64,000 nucleotides of DNA from Wenxinia saemankumensis (lineage in GTDB: Bacteria; Pseudomonadota; Alphaproteobacteria; Rhodobacterales; Rhodobacteraceae): positions 124,001 to 188,000 of the forward strand of contig NZ_FQYO01000001.1 of NCBI RefSeq assembly GCF_900141735.1. Direction: 5' to 3'. The notes under the pieces are model-generated. The model ran no database searches, had not been told where the DNA came from, and was given only the letters and a program-made list of their open reading frames with translations. Shown here piece after piece: positions 8,332 through 17,434 of this stretch. Each line of letters starts with the position of its first letter. Position 1 is the stretch's first letter. The translations under genes and the position numbers were made by a program.

Positions 8332-11145
8332 TCATTCGTCGCCCGGCATCCCCTCGGGCCCCTCGGACGGGGCCCCGCCATCCGCATCGCCCGGAGCCTC
8401 GCCGATCTCCTCGGCCTCGCTCTCGGCGATCCAGGCGACGCCCACGACCTCCTCTCCCTTGCGGGTGTCGAAGACCTTGACCCCGCCGGCCGTGCGCGAA
8501 CGGAACGAGATCCCCTCGACCGGGACGCGGATCGACTGGCCGGTCGAGGTGACCAGCATGATCTGGTCGCCCATCTCGACCGGGAAGGAGGTGACGATCG
8601 GCCCGCCGCGCATCGCGCGGTCCATCGCGCCGACGCCCTGGCCGCCGCGCCCGCGGACGGGATAGTCCATCGAGGACGAGATCTTGCCCGACCCGCCGGT
8701 GGTGATGGTCAGGATCAGGTGCTCGGCCGCCGACATCTCGGCATAGCGGTCCTGGCTGATCGTGCCGGGGGCCGCCGCCTCCTCGTCCTCGTCGGCCTCG
8801 ATCTCGGCATCGTCGGTCAGGCCGGCCATGGCGCGGCGCATCTTGAGATAGGCCGCGCGCTCCGCCGGGTCCGCCTCGAAATGGCGCAGCACCGACATCG
8901 ACACGACGCTGTCCCCCTCCTGCAGGCGGATGCCGCGCACGCCGACCGAGGCGCGCGAGTTGAAGACCCGCACGTCGGTCGAGGGAAAGCGGATCGCCCG
9001 GCCGAGCGCGGTGACCAGCATCACGTCGTCCTCGGGCGAGGCGATGCGCGCGCCCATCAGGCGCATGCCCTCGTTCTCGTCCTCGAACTTCATCGCGATC
9101 TTGCCGGCGCGGTTCACGTTGGTGAAGTCGCTCAGCGCGTTGCGCCGCACGGTCCCGCGGTCGGTGGCGAAGACGATCTGCAACTCGTCCCATTCCTCCT
9201 CGGGGCGGTCGACCGGCATGATCGCCGCGATCGAGACGCCCGTGGGGATCGGCAGGATATTGACGATCGCCTTGCCGCGCGAGGCGCGCGAGCCGGCGGG
9301 CAGGCGCCAGCACTTCAGCTTGTAGGCCATGCCGTCGGTGGTGAAGAAGAGCAGCTGCGTGTGCGTGTTCGCCACGAACAGCGTCGTGACGACGTCGTCC
9401 TCCTTCAGGCCCCCGCCCGACAGGCCCTTGCCGCCGCGCCGCTGGGCCCGGAAATCGGCCAGCGGGGTGCGCTTGATGTAGCCGCCCTGCGTGACGGTCA
9501 CGACCATGTCCTCGCGCTCGATCAGGTCCTCGTCGTCGAGGTCGCCCGCCCAGTCCACGATCTCGGTCCGGCGGGGCACGGCGAAGAGGCTCTTCACCTC
9601 GTTCAGCTCGTCGCGGATGATGCCGAGGATGCGGTCGCGCGAGCGCAGGATGTCGAGGTAGTCCCTGATCTTCGCGGCGAGGTCGGCGAGCTCGTCCGTC
9701 ACCTCCTTGACGCCCAGCTGCGTGAGGCGCTGCAGCCGCAGCTCCAGGATCGCGCGGGCCTGCGCGTCGGAAAGGTTGTAGGTCCCGTCCTCGTTCATCG
9801 TGTGGGTCGGATCGTCGATCAGCCGGATGAAGGGCGCGATCTCCTCGGCCGGCCAGCGCCGCTCCATCAGCCTCTCGCGCGCCTCGGCGGCATCGGCGGA
9901 GGCGCGGATGGTGGCGACCACCTCGTCCACGTTGCTGACGGCCACGGCGAGGCCGCACAGGATGTGGGACCGCTCGCGCGCCTTGCGCAGCAGGTAGGCG
10001 GTGCGGCGGGCGATCACCTCCTCCCGGAACTCGAGGAAGGCGGTGAGGAAGCGGCGCAGCGTCAGCGTCTCGGGCTTGCCGCCGTTGAGTGCCAGCATGT
10101 TGCAGCCGAACGATGTCTGCATCGGGGTGAAGCGGAAGAGCTGGTTCAGCACCACGTCCGCGGTCGCGTCGCGCTTGAGCTCGACCACGACGCGGACGCC
10201 GGAGCGGTCGCTCTCGTCCTGGACGTGGGCGATCCCCTCGATCCGCTTGTCGCGCGCCGCCTCGGCGATGCGCTCGATCATGGTGGCCTTGTTAACCTGG
10301 TAGGGGATCTCGTCGATCACGATGGCCCACCGGTCGCGGCGGATCTCCTCCACATGGGTCTTCGACCGGATGAGGACGGAGCCGCGCCCTTCGAGATAGG
10401 CCTTCCGCGCGCCGGAGCGGCCGACCATGATTCCCCCCGTGGGGAAGTCGGGGCCGGGGACGTAGTCGATCAGCGCCTCGCTCGACAGGTCCGGATCGTC
10501 GATCAGAGCGAGGCAGGCGTCGACGACTTCACCCAGATTGTGGGGCGGGATGTTGGTCGCCATGCCGACGGCGATGCCGCCCGCGCCGTTGACCAGCATG
10601 TTCGGGAACCGGGCGGGCAGGACCGTCGGCTCTTCCTGCTTGCCGTCGTAATTGTCCTGGAAGTCGACGGTGTCCTTGTCGATGTCGGCCAGCAGGTAGG
10701 CGGCCGGCTTGTCCATCCGCACCTCGGTGTAGCGCATGGCGGCGGCATTGTCGCCGTCCATCGAGCCGAAATTGCCCTGCCCGTCGAGCAGCGGCAGCGA
10801 CATCGAGAAATCCTGCGCCATCCGCACGAGCGCGTCGTAGATCGCGCTGTCGCCATGCGGGTGGTACTGGCCCATCACGTCGCCGACGGGGCGGGCGGAC
10901 TTGCGGTAGGGCTTGTCGTGGGTGTTCCCCGTCTCGTGCATCGCGAAGAGGATCCGGCGGTGCACCGGCTTCAGGCCGTCGCGCAGGTCGGGGATCGCGC
11001 GGCTCACGATCACGCTCATCGCGTAATCGAGATAGGCGGTCCTCATCTCGTGGCTGATCGAGACCGTCGGCCCGTCATAGGACGGCTTTTCGGGCTGCGC
11101 GCCCGTTTCGTCATCGTTTTCGGGCGGTTCGGGCGTGTCGCTCAT
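8332..11145 (-). CDS. gyrA: DNA gyrase subunit A
   Basis: A 937-residue GyrA, which with GyrB introduces negative supercoils. The start at 11145 gives [10 protein letters not shown] and then the usual [10 protein letters not shown] core. The catalytic tyrosine is Tyr139 (AAMRYTE). The quinolone region [15 protein letters not shown] carries the wild-type Ser100 and Asp104 (E. coli 83 and 87), so no known resistance change is present there. The GyrA box QRRGGKG at about residue 568 separates it from ParC. The tail is acidic ([15 protein letters not shown]). Transcribed alone; the 190-bp region upstream is AT-rich near 11165-11200, which probably holds the promoter. Confidence 0.97.
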   Translation of the reverse strand: MSDTPEPPENDDETGAQPEKPSYDGPTVSISHEMRTAYLDYAMSVIVSRAIPDLRDGLKPVHRRILFAMHETGNTHDKPYRKSARPVGDVMGQYHPHGDSAIYDALVRMAQDFSMSLPLLDGQGNFGSMDGDNAAAMRYTEVRMDKPAAYLLADIDKDTVDFQDNYDGKQEEPTVLPARFPNMLVNGAGGIAVGMATNIPPHNLGEVVDACLALIDDPDLSSEALIDYVPGPDFPTGGIMVGRSGARKAYLEGRGSVLIRSKTHVEEIRRDRWAIVIDEIPYQVNKATMIERIAEAARDKRIEGIAHVQDESDRSGVRVVVELKRDATADVVLNQLFRFTPMQTSFGCNMLALNGGKPETLTLRRFLTAFLEFREEVIARRTAYLLRKARERSHILCGLAVAVSNVDEVVATIRASADAAEARERLMERRWPAEEIAPFIRLIDDPTHTMNEDGTYNLSDAQARAILELRLQRLTQLGVKEVTDELADLAAKIRDYLDILRSRDRILGIIRDELNEVKSLFAVPRRTEIVDWAGDLDDEDLIEREDMVVTVTQGGYIKRTPLADFRAQRRGGKGLSGGGLKEDDVVTTLFVANTHTQLLFFTTDGMAYKLKCWRLPAGSRASRGKAIVNILPIPTGVSIAAIMPVDRPEEEWDELQIVFATDRGTVRRNALSDFTNVNRAGKIAMKFEDENEGMRLMGARIASPEDDVMLVTALGRAIRFPSTDVRVFNSRASVGVRGIRLQEGDSVVSMSVLRHFEADPAERAAYLKMRRAMAGLTDDAEIEADEDEEAAAPGTISQDRYAEMSAAEHLILTITTGGSGKISSSMDYPVRGRGGQGVGAMDRAMRGGPIVTSFPVEMGDQIMLVTSTGQSIRVPVEGISFRSRTAGGVKVFDTRKGEEVVGVAWIAESEAEEIGEAPGDADGGAPSEGPEGMPGDE

Positions 11146-11335
11146 CGCCGGGCCTCGTCTTGCAGCCACAATATCTTGTTGTAGGTCACTATATCAGAGC
11201 CCAGAGGTGGGGTGCAATCGTCCGGGGCGCGGAACTTTGGCAGCCGCCGGGGTGGGGTGCCAACATCCTGTGATGATTGACTTTTAACCGTCCTGTGCTT
11301 GGCTGGGAGAAAATCGACCGGAGCAGGAGAACGGC

Positions 11336-11650
11336 ATGGCGACACCCACCCCGTCCGAGGGCACCGCTGCGGGGCCCCGCGAAGAAAGGAGCGAGACCGA
11401 GCTGATGCTCAGGGGCTACGGCATGACGACGGCCGAGCTGTTCTACCGGATGCCGGATTACCGCAGCGTCCTCAACAGCTTCGTCTGGCAGGACTACGAT
11501 CTCGCCCCCGATCATCCCCGGCTCTTCCGATTCATCGAGTTCTGGCAGGACGAGATCGAGGGGCCGCTCCATTCGGTCCGGTTCGTCCATCGCAAGCGGA
11601 TGTCGAGTGGCGAGTGGCGGAACGTCACCGGCGAGTTCCGCTACCACTAG
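11336..11650 (+). CDS. usg: Usg family protein
   Basis: A 104-residue protein of the Usg family, named from a gene near the Caulobacter trp cluster. The hallmark LMLRGYGMTTAELFYRMPDY, FVWQDYDLAPD and EIEGPLHSVR segments span residues about 22-85. An unconserved polar N-terminus of about 20 residues precedes them. It is cytoplasmic by composition; molecular function is unknown. Upstream, 11146-11335 separates it divergently from gyrA; TTGACT at 11277-11282 could be a -35 box but lacks a good -10. Its TAG shares the CTAG at 11647-11650 with the stop of map on the other strand. Confidence 0.82.
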   Translation: MATPTPSEGTAAGPREERSETELMLRGYGMTTAELFYRMPDYRSVLNSFVWQDYDLAPDHPRLFRFIEFWQDEIEGPLHSVRFVHRKRMSSGEWRNVTGEFRYH

Positions 11651-12405
11651 GCGGCGGCCGCGCCGGGCAGGGTGAGGACGATCGGCCGGCCCTTCGTGGC
11701 GACGATCGTGTGCTCGTACTGGACCGCCGGCGCGGGGGGATGCGCCCGCAGGGTCCATCCGTCGCCCGTCTCCTCGGCCCAGAGTCCGCCGGCGGAGAGG
11801 AAGGGTTCCACCGTGAGGACGAGGCCGTGCCCGATCCGCCGGCGGTCGCGGCTGGGCCAGGTCGGGATCTCGCCCGGCTCCTCGTGCAGCGACCGGCCGA
11901 TCCCGTGCGAGGCGAGATTGCGGATCAGAGTGTAGCCCCGGCGGTCTGCGAAGCGGCCGATGGCCGCGCCGATGCCGCCGAGCGGCCGGCCCGCCCGCGC
12001 CTCGGCCATCCCGATCCGCGTCGCATGCCGCCCGTCCCGGCAGAGCCGGTCGAGCGAGGGGGCGACGGGACCGCAGCGGAAGGTCGCGCCGGTATCGGCG
12101 AAATACCCGTCCCTGCTGGCGGAGACGTCGATGTTCACCAGCTCGCCGGACCGGAGCGCGCGCGCGCCCGGGATGCCGTGGGCGATCTCGGTCCCGACGC
12201 TGATGCAGGTCGCGCCGGGAAAGCCGTAGACCGCCTCGGGCGCGGGGACGGCGCCCTCGCGCTCCAGCAGGTCGCGCCCGATCGCGTCGAGCTCGGCCGT
12301 GGTGATCCCCGGCTCGATGGCCCGCCCCATCGCCTGCAGCGTGTCGGCGACGATCCGGCCGATCGCCTTCAGCGCCTCGAGCTCGTCCTCGTGGGTGATC
12401 GTCAT
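11647..12405 (-). CDS. map: Type I methionine aminopeptidase
   Basis: A 252-residue metalloenzyme that removes N-terminal methionine. All five metal ligands and the helper His of the family are visible: AHGIPG, the two aspartates of VNIDVSASRDGYFADTG, SHGIGRSLHEEPG, TVEPFLSAGG and QYEHTIVA. The start (12405) overlaps the ornithine cyclodeaminase stop by ATGA. Being the third gene of an arginine-catabolism operon is odd for a housekeeping Map, so it may be a second copy with a narrower role; whether another map exists in the genome cannot be seen. The stop is shared with usg in CTAG. Confidence 0.9.
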   Translation of the reverse strand: MTITHEDELEALKAIGRIVADTLQAMGRAIEPGITTAELDAIGRDLLEREGAVPAPEAVYGFPGATCISVGTEIAHGIPGARALRSGELVNIDVSASRDGYFADTGATFRCGPVAPSLDRLCRDGRHATRIGMAEARAGRPLGGIGAAIGRFADRRGYTLIRNLASHGIGRSLHEEPGEIPTWPSRDRRRIGHGLVLTVEPFLSAGGLWAEETGDGWTLRAHPPAPAVQYEHTIVATKGRPIVLTLPGAAAA

Positions 12406-13451
12406 GGCGCGGCCCGCATCAGCATGCCGTAGAGGTCGCGCGGATCGTCGGGGTCGGCGATCATGTCGAGATCGGCGTGAAGCCCCGTCTCCAGCGCCTT
12501 GCCCCGCACGAAACGGAGCGCGGCGAAATCCTCGACCGCGAAGCCGACGCTGTCGAAGAGCGTGACCTGTTCGGCCGAAATCCGGCCCGGCGCGGTGCCC
12601 GACATCACCTGCCAGAGCTCGGTCACCGGATGGTCGGGCGGCATCTGCTGAACCTCGCCCTCGATCCGGCTCTGCGGCGGGAACTCGACGAAGATCGTGC
12701 TCTTCTCGACGATGCCGCGCGCCAGCTCGGTCTTGCCGGGGCTGTCGCCGCCGACCGCGTTGAGGTGCACGCCCTGGCCGACCATGTTGTCGGTGAGGAT
12801 CGTGTTGTTCCGCTTGTCCGCCGTCGCCGTCGTGATGATCTGGGCGCCCTGGATCGCCTCCTCCGCCGTGGCGCAGGACACGATGGTCAGCCCCTGGCCG
12901 GCGAGGTTGCGGGCGGCCTTCTCGGTCGCCCTCGGATCGGCGTCCCACAGGCGGACCGTGTCGATCCCGACGATCTCCTGCATGGCGAGGGACTGGAACT
13001 CCGATTGCGCGCCGTTTCCGATCATCGCCATGACCTTCGACCCCTTCGGGGCGAGGTAGCTCGCGGTCAGCGCGGACATCGCGGCGGTCCGCAGGGCGGT
13101 GAGGATCGTCATCTCGGACAGCAGGATCGGGTAGCCGGTCGCGAGATCCGACAGCACGCCGAAGGCGGTCACCGTCTGCAGGCCGTCGCGCGCGTTGCGG
13201 GGATGGCCGTTCACGTACTTGAAGCCGTAGATCTCGCCGTCCGCGGTCGGCATCAGCTCGATCACGCCGTGCTCGTGATGGGCGGGAATGCGCGCCGTCT
13301 TGTCGAACTTCTCCCACCGCTGGAAATCGCGCTCGATCTCGGCCGCGATGCCGCGGAACATCTGGCGGATCCCGATCCGGTGGACGAGCTGCATCATGTG
13401 ATCGACGCTGACGAAGGGAACGAGGGCCTTGGGGCCGGGAATCGTGGTCAT
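12402..13451 (-). CDS. Ornithine cyclodeaminase
   Basis: A 349-residue protein of the ornithine cyclodeaminase / mu-crystallin family. It would convert ornithine to proline and ammonia using bound NAD+. An N-terminal substrate domain (with HGVIELMPTADG and FKYVNGHPRN) is followed by a Rossmann domain (MAMIGNGAQSEFQ, about residues 143-155). The DSVGFAVEDFAALR segment near 298 is conserved in the family. It sits between arginase (upstream, ATGA overlap at 13448-13451) and map (downstream, ATGA overlap at 12402-12405). With arginase it forms an arginine to ornithine to proline route. Confidence 0.9.
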   Translation of the reverse strand: MTTIPGPKALVPFVSVDHMMQLVHRIGIRQMFRGIAAEIERDFQRWEKFDKTARIPAHHEHGVIELMPTADGEIYGFKYVNGHPRNARDGLQTVTAFGVLSDLATGYPILLSEMTILTALRTAAMSALTASYLAPKGSKVMAMIGNGAQSEFQSLAMQEIVGIDTVRLWDADPRATEKAARNLAGQGLTIVSCATAEEAIQGAQIITTATADKRNNTILTDNMVGQGVHLNAVGGDSPGKTELARGIVEKSTIFVEFPPQSRIEGEVQQMPPDHPVTELWQVMSGTAPGRISAEQVTLFDSVGFAVEDFAALRFVRGKALETGLHADLDMIADPDDPRDLYGMLMRAAP

Positions 13452-14383
13452 TGTGTCCTGCCCGTGTAGCTGCGTGTCGGCCGGTCGAAGACGCGTCGCC
13501 CGAAGAGCGAGGCGGCGAGATCGACCATGAGCGAGGCTGTGCGCCCTCGCTCGTCGAGGAAGGGATTGAGCTCGACCAGGTCGAGCGAGCGCAGCAGGCC
13601 GCTGTCCGAGATCATCTCCATGATGAGATGCCCCTCTCGGACCGTGCCGCCGCCGGGGACGGTGGTGCCCACGGCCGGCGCGACGGAGGGGTCGAGGAAA
13701 TCCACGTCGAGCGAGACGTGCAGCCGCCCGCCCGCCTCGGCCACCCGGTCGAGAAAGGCGGCGAGCGGCGCGCGGATTCCGTCCTCGTCGATGGCGCGCA
13801 TGTCGGCGAGCCAGGCCTGACCGGCCTCCAGCGCCTCGCGTTCGGGCGGATCGACGCTGCGCAGGCCGATCATCCCGACCCGTTCGAGCGGGATCGGGGC
13901 GGCGAGGTCCGGAAAGCCGTCGAACCCCTCGCGGCCCGCCGCATAACCCATCGGGGTGCCGTGGAGGTTGCCGCTGTCCGAGGTGAGGGGCGTGTGGAAG
14001 TCGGTATGCGCGTCGATCCAGAGGACGAAGAGCGGCGCACCCTCCGCATCGGCGACGGCGGCCATCCCGGTGACCGAGCCGAGCGAGAGCGCGTGGTCGC
14101 CCCCCATGAAGACCGGGATGCCGGCCGGCGCCGTCCCTTCCGCCGCGCGGCGGATCGCGCGGGTCCAGCCGATCGTCTCGGCCCAGGCGTGGACATGCGG
14201 GGCGGGGGGCGCGGCCTCGACCGGGTCGGGGGCGAGGTTGCCGTGGTCGGTCACGGCATGGCCGAGCCCCGACAGCGCCTCGGCGAGGCCGGCGGTGCGG
14301 TAGGCGTCGGGTCCCATCAGGCAGCCCCGGCGCCGCTTGCCGGAATCCATCGGGATCCCGATCAGGTGGATGTCGTGCGTCAT
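13448..14383 (-). CDS. rocF: Arginase
   Basis: A 311-residue manganese arginase hydrolysing arginine to ornithine and urea. The manganese ligands are present: GGDHALSLG, DAHTDFHTP and SLDVDFLDPSVAPAVGT. The start at 14383 (MTHDIHLIGIPMDSG) fits the family; an ORF start 10 codons earlier is not needed. It is the first gene of a three-gene operon with ornithine cyclodeaminase and map, each junction overlapping by 4 bp. A related ureohydrolase such as agmatinase is possible, but the GIPMDSGKRRRGCLMGPDA opening and the ornithine cyclodeaminase partner favour arginase. Confidence 0.92.
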   Translation of the reverse strand: MTHDIHLIGIPMDSGKRRRGCLMGPDAYRTAGLAEALSGLGHAVTDHGNLAPDPVEAAPPAPHVHAWAETIGWTRAIRRAAEGTAPAGIPVFMGGDHALSLGSVTGMAAVADAEGAPLFVLWIDAHTDFHTPLTSDSGNLHGTPMGYAAGREGFDGFPDLAAPIPLERVGMIGLRSVDPPEREALEAGQAWLADMRAIDEDGIRAPLAAFLDRVAEAGGRLHVSLDVDFLDPSVAPAVGTTVPGGGTVREGHLIMEMISDSGLLRSLDLVELNPFLDERGRTASLMVDLAASLFGRRVFDRPTRSYTGRTQ

Positions 14384-14453
14384 GGCCCGATCCTGCCCGG
14401 GCCGGCGCGCCACGGCCAGCCCGGATGCACCGTCACGCGGCGTTATCGGCCCG

Positions 14454-14915
14454 CTATTCCGGCGCGCGCCAGGCGGCGAGCCAGATGCCGACCAGGATCA
14501 GCGAGAAGATCGCGTTCCAGTTCGCCATCGACAGGCCGAGGAAGAAGGCGTTGAACGCGTCGCACTGGACGAGGCCCGGCCCGTCCACCGCCAGGAGGTC
14601 GCCCGTCGACAGCCCGCCGACTCCCGGCCCGGACGAGGCGCAGGTGGCCGGTCCCTGCCACCAGTCGCGTTCCACCCCGGTGTGGAAGATCGCGAGGCCG
14701 GCCGCGACGATCGCGGCCAGCGTGCCGGCCAGCGACAGGGCCCGCATTCCGGAGGCGAGGGCGGCCACACCGATCACGATCGCCGCCGCGTGGGGCCAGC
14801 GCTGCCACAGACACATCTGGCAGGGCTGCCAGCCGAAGGACTGGAACAGGAAGGCCCCGCCGAGCAGCAGGGCGGATCCGATCGTGGCGAGGGCGACGAG
14901 GGCGGTGCGTGTCAT
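14454..14915 (-). CDS. dsbB: Disulfide bond formation protein DsbB
   Basis: A 153-residue inner-membrane protein with four helices (about 5-24, 40-57, 62-78 and 131-150). The first periplasmic cysteine pair is in WQPCQMCLWQRW. The second pair is in the longer loop (GPATCASSG and LVQCDAF). DsbB reoxidises DsbA and passes electrons to quinones. The ATG at 14915 puts the first helix directly after MTRT; the longer frame upstream is Gly-rich and unlikely. It is on the same strand as the YqaA gene 76 bp upstream. Confidence 0.92.
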   Translation of the reverse strand: MTRTALVALATIGSALLLGGAFLFQSFGWQPCQMCLWQRWPHAAAIVIGVAALASGMRALSLAGTLAAIVAAGLAIFHTGVERDWWQGPATCASSGPGVGGLSTGDLLAVDGPGLVQCDAFNAFFLGLSMANWNAIFSLILVGIWLAAWRAPE

Positions 14916-14991
14916 GGCGATGTCCTGCCCGCAGGAGGCGCCCGCGTCAACGGCGGACCGGCCCCCGCCGGCCCCCGCCGGCACGGTGCGG

Positions 14992-15570
14992 TCACATGTA
15001 GCGGACGAGGGCGAAGCCGCCGAAGAGACAGACGCAGAAGATTGTGAAGACGAGGCCCAGCCGCTCCTCGATGAAGGCCTTGGCCGGCGCGCCGATCACG
15101 CGCAGCAGGCCCGCGACGAGAAAGAAGCGCAGGCCCCGCGCCACGAGACTGGCGAGGACGAAGACCGGCAGCGACAGCCCGGTCGCGCCCGAGGCGATGG
15201 TGATGACCTTGAACGGGAAGGGGGTGACGCCCGCGACCAGCACCGCCCAGGCGCCCCATTCGTTGTAGCGCAGCGCGAAGGCGTCGAAATCCTCGGCCTT
15301 GTGATAGAAGTCGAGGACCGGGCGGCCCACGCTCTCGAACAGTCCCCAGCCGATGTAGTAGCCGAGCAGCGCCCCCGCGACGGAGGACAGTGTCGCCACG
15401 GCGGCGATCAGCCAGGCCCGGCGCGGCCGGGCCAGCACCATCGGAATGATGAGCACGTCCGGCGGGATCGGAAAGACCGAACTCTCGACGAAGGCGATCG
15501 CGGCGAGGAACCACAGCGCATGGCGATGCCCGGCAAGCGCCAGGGTCCGGTCGTAGAGGGTGCGCAGCAT
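14992..15570 (-). CDS. YqaA/DedA-type (VTT domain) membrane protein
   Basis: A 192-residue membrane protein with a VTT/SNARE-associated Golgi domain, of the YqaA subgroup. Landmarks are the VESSVFPIPPDVLIIP segment (about 28-43), the GALLGYYIGWGLFE segment and the GVTPFPFKVITIASG re-entrant motif. About five hydrophobic helices are seen. DedA relatives act in lipid scrambling or proton-coupled transport at the inner membrane; the substrate here is unknown. The start at 15570 has the family N-terminus (MLRTLYDRTLALAGH). It diverges from the metallopeptidase gene across 96 bp. Confidence 0.85.
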   Translation of the reverse strand: MLRTLYDRTLALAGHRHALWFLAAIAFVESSVFPIPPDVLIIPMVLARPRRAWLIAAVATLSSVAGALLGYYIGWGLFESVGRPVLDFYHKAEDFDAFALRYNEWGAWAVLVAGVTPFPFKVITIASGATGLSLPVFVLASLVARGLRFFLVAGLLRVIGAPAKAFIEERLGLVFTIFCVCLFGGFALVRYM

Positions 15571-15666
15571 CGGGTCGGGGAACTCCAGGGCGGATCGCGG
15601 CCTTAGCGCATGAGGGTCGGGCGGGGTCAACTCCGCGTGTGGACCGGAACCGGACGGAGAAAGCCG

Positions 15667-16554
15667 ATGAAGTGGCGCGGACGCAGGGGCAGCAGCAACA
15701 TCGAGGATCGGCGCGGCGCCCCCGGCGGCGGCGCGTTCCGCGTGCCGCGGGGCCGCATCACCCGGCGCGGCGGGGGGGGCGGCGCGGCTGTCGGCGGCCT
15801 CGGCGGGCTGGGCCTCGTGGCGGTGCTGGTCATCGGCTGGGCCCTCGGCATCGACGTCACCGGACTGCTGGACGAGGGAGGCGGACAGGTCGCCGCCCCG
15901 CGCGAGGTCACGCAGGCGGACCGGGCTGCGGGGGATTTCGTGTCCGTCGTCCTCGCCGATACCGAGGAGGTCTGGACCACGATCTTCGCCGAGCAGCTGG
16001 GCGCCGACTATTCCGAGCCGACGCTCGTGCTCTTCTCCGGCTCGACGCGCTCGCCCTGCGGCCAGGCCAGCGCGGCGACCGGCCCGTTCTACTGCCCGGC
16101 CGACGGCAAGGTCTATCTCGACACGGACTTCTTCGCTGTCCTCCAGAACCAGCTGGGCGCGCAGGGCGATTTCGCCGCCGCCTATGTCGTGGCGCACGAG
16201 GTCGGCCATTACGTGCAGGACGTCCTCGGCACGCTGGGCGAGGCGAACGCGCTGCGCCAGCAGGTCGGGCAGGCGCGGTCGAACGAGATCAGCGTCCGGA
16301 TCGAGCTGCAGGCGGACTGCTATTCCGGCATCTGGGCGCGCTACGCCGAGGCGGATCTCGGCGTGCTCGATCCCGGCGACATCGACGAGGCGCTGAACGC
16401 CGCGGCGCGGATCGGGGACGACGCGCTGCAGCGGCAATCGGGCGGCGTGGTCCGGCCCGAGACCTTCACCCACGGCACGTCCGAGCAGCGTCGCGGCTGG
16501 TTCGACCGCGGCTATGCCAGCGGCGAGCTCGCCGCCTGCGATACCGGGCTCTGA
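15667..16554 (+). CDS. Neutral zinc metallopeptidase, YpfJ family
   Basis: A 295-residue protein of the YpfJ/KPN_02809 zinc metallopeptidase family. It opens with MKWRGRRGSSNIEDRRG, typical of the family. A Gly-rich basic linker and one transmembrane helix (about 43-62) follow. The HEVGH zinc motif is at 177-181, with a downstream glutamate in RIELQADCYSG as the likely third ligand. The catalytic domain should face the periplasm. Family function is poorly known. The ATG at 15667 is chosen because it matches the family start. The gene ends about 100 bp before tRNA-Leu. Confidence 0.88.
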   Translation: MKWRGRRGSSNIEDRRGAPGGGAFRVPRGRITRRGGGGGAAVGGLGGLGLVAVLVIGWALGIDVTGLLDEGGGQVAAPREVTQADRAAGDFVSVVLADTEEVWTTIFAEQLGADYSEPTLVLFSGSTRSPCGQASAATGPFYCPADGKVYLDTDFFAVLQNQLGAQGDFAAAYVVAHEVGHYVQDVLGTLGEANALRQQVGQARSNEISVRIELQADCYSGIWARYAEADLGVLDPGDIDEALNAAARIGDDALQRQSGGVVRPETFTHGTSEQRRGWFDRGYASGELAACDTGL

Positions 16555-16655
16555 GCCCGGATCGCTCGGGACGCCGCCGCCCCCTTCATTGACGGCTCAC
16601 GGGGGCGCGGCTATTGCCGGGCGGGGCGGCCGGGCGCGATAGGCGCGGCCCTCGG

Positions 16656-16741
16656 GCCGGTGTGGCGGAATGGTAGACGCAGGGGATTCAAAATCCCCCG
16701 TCCGAAAGGGCATGTCGGTTCGAGTCCGACCACCGGTACCA
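16656..16741 (+). tRNA. tRNA-Leu (CAA)
   Basis: The acceptor stem GCCGGTG (16656-16662) pairs with CACCGGT (16731-16737), the first pair being G-U. The anticodon arm GGGGA-TTCAAAA-TCCCC gives anticodon CAA, for Leu codon UUG. A variable arm of class II size and the T-loop GTTCGAGTC are present. The discriminator A is 16738 and CCA (16739-16741) is encoded. Total length is 86 nt. Confidence 0.95.
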
Positions 16742-17434
16742 GCGACGCGATCCCCGGACATCCTGTCGGGCGGCCGACTCGTTCGCCTTTCGGTTGTTCG
16801 GGCGTTCATCCTCAGGTTGCCTTACTTTCGCCGCGATTCCGGCAACCGCGTTGCCGGTGCCGCGCCAATCTATTCCGACCGGCCGAATTGGTTCGCTCGA
16901 TTCGACGGCCGATCCGGTCGAAGATGGCGGAAATGAGGCGCTTGACCGGCGATCCCTCTGTATGGCGATAGTTTCCCATACGAAGACGATGTCGATGCGG
17001 AACTGAAGCGGATCTCATTCAATCCTGCGGATTCCTCGGGTCCTGCCCGGACGGCCCGCGCGGTTTGCATCAGGATCGAGAAACAATCCCCGCCCCGTCT
17101 CGGCGGAATGACGGCCGCCCTAAGGCCGTCTGGACGACGCGGCGCCCCGTGGCGGCCGCGTTCCGAACACTTTTCGCTTTGTTTGCCGTGAACGGGTCTC
17201 TATCTCTGACCGCAGGCCCCGATCGGGGCACCGGCCATGGGGGTGGCCGCGCGGACCGGACGTCGGAACGCGGAACTGTCCAGTGTCTGCGAGCGGGCCC
17301 GGTCGGGTCCATCTCTAGCGGAACAAATCAGCCGGCCGGACACCCTCCGGCCGCACGGCCCGGCTTTGTGCGCCGGGCCGGAGATGTCACCCGCGGCCCA
17401 GCCGCCGCCCCCTGGGGGGAGAGGAGTTTCGACC
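16742..17434. other. Gene-free region between tRNA-Leu and the RTX gene
   Basis: No convincing protein gene in 693 bp; short frames here lack family features and good ribosome sites. The stretch is visibly less GC-rich than its surroundings. It holds a small inverted repeat GTATGG / CCATAC (16960-16981), a TTGACC hexamer at 16942-16947 and a perfect 7-bp hairpin GACGGCC / GGCCGTC (17110-17130). A small RNA between the last two is possible but unsupported. I looked for a copy of the tRNA 3' end as an integration scar and found none. Confidence 0.5.

Noticed and set aside
8332-11145. Quinolone-resistance mutation in gyrA
   Set aside because: The Ser and Asp positions (100 and 104) are wild type.
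8719-11184. An 821-codon plus-strand frame opposite gyrA
   Set aside because: Antisense to a universally conserved gene, rich in His/Arg/Gly/Val with no recognisable domain; a GC-bias artefact.
16742-17434. Prophage or island attachment site at tRNA-Leu
   Set aside because: No integrase and no second copy of the tRNA 3' end was found downstream.
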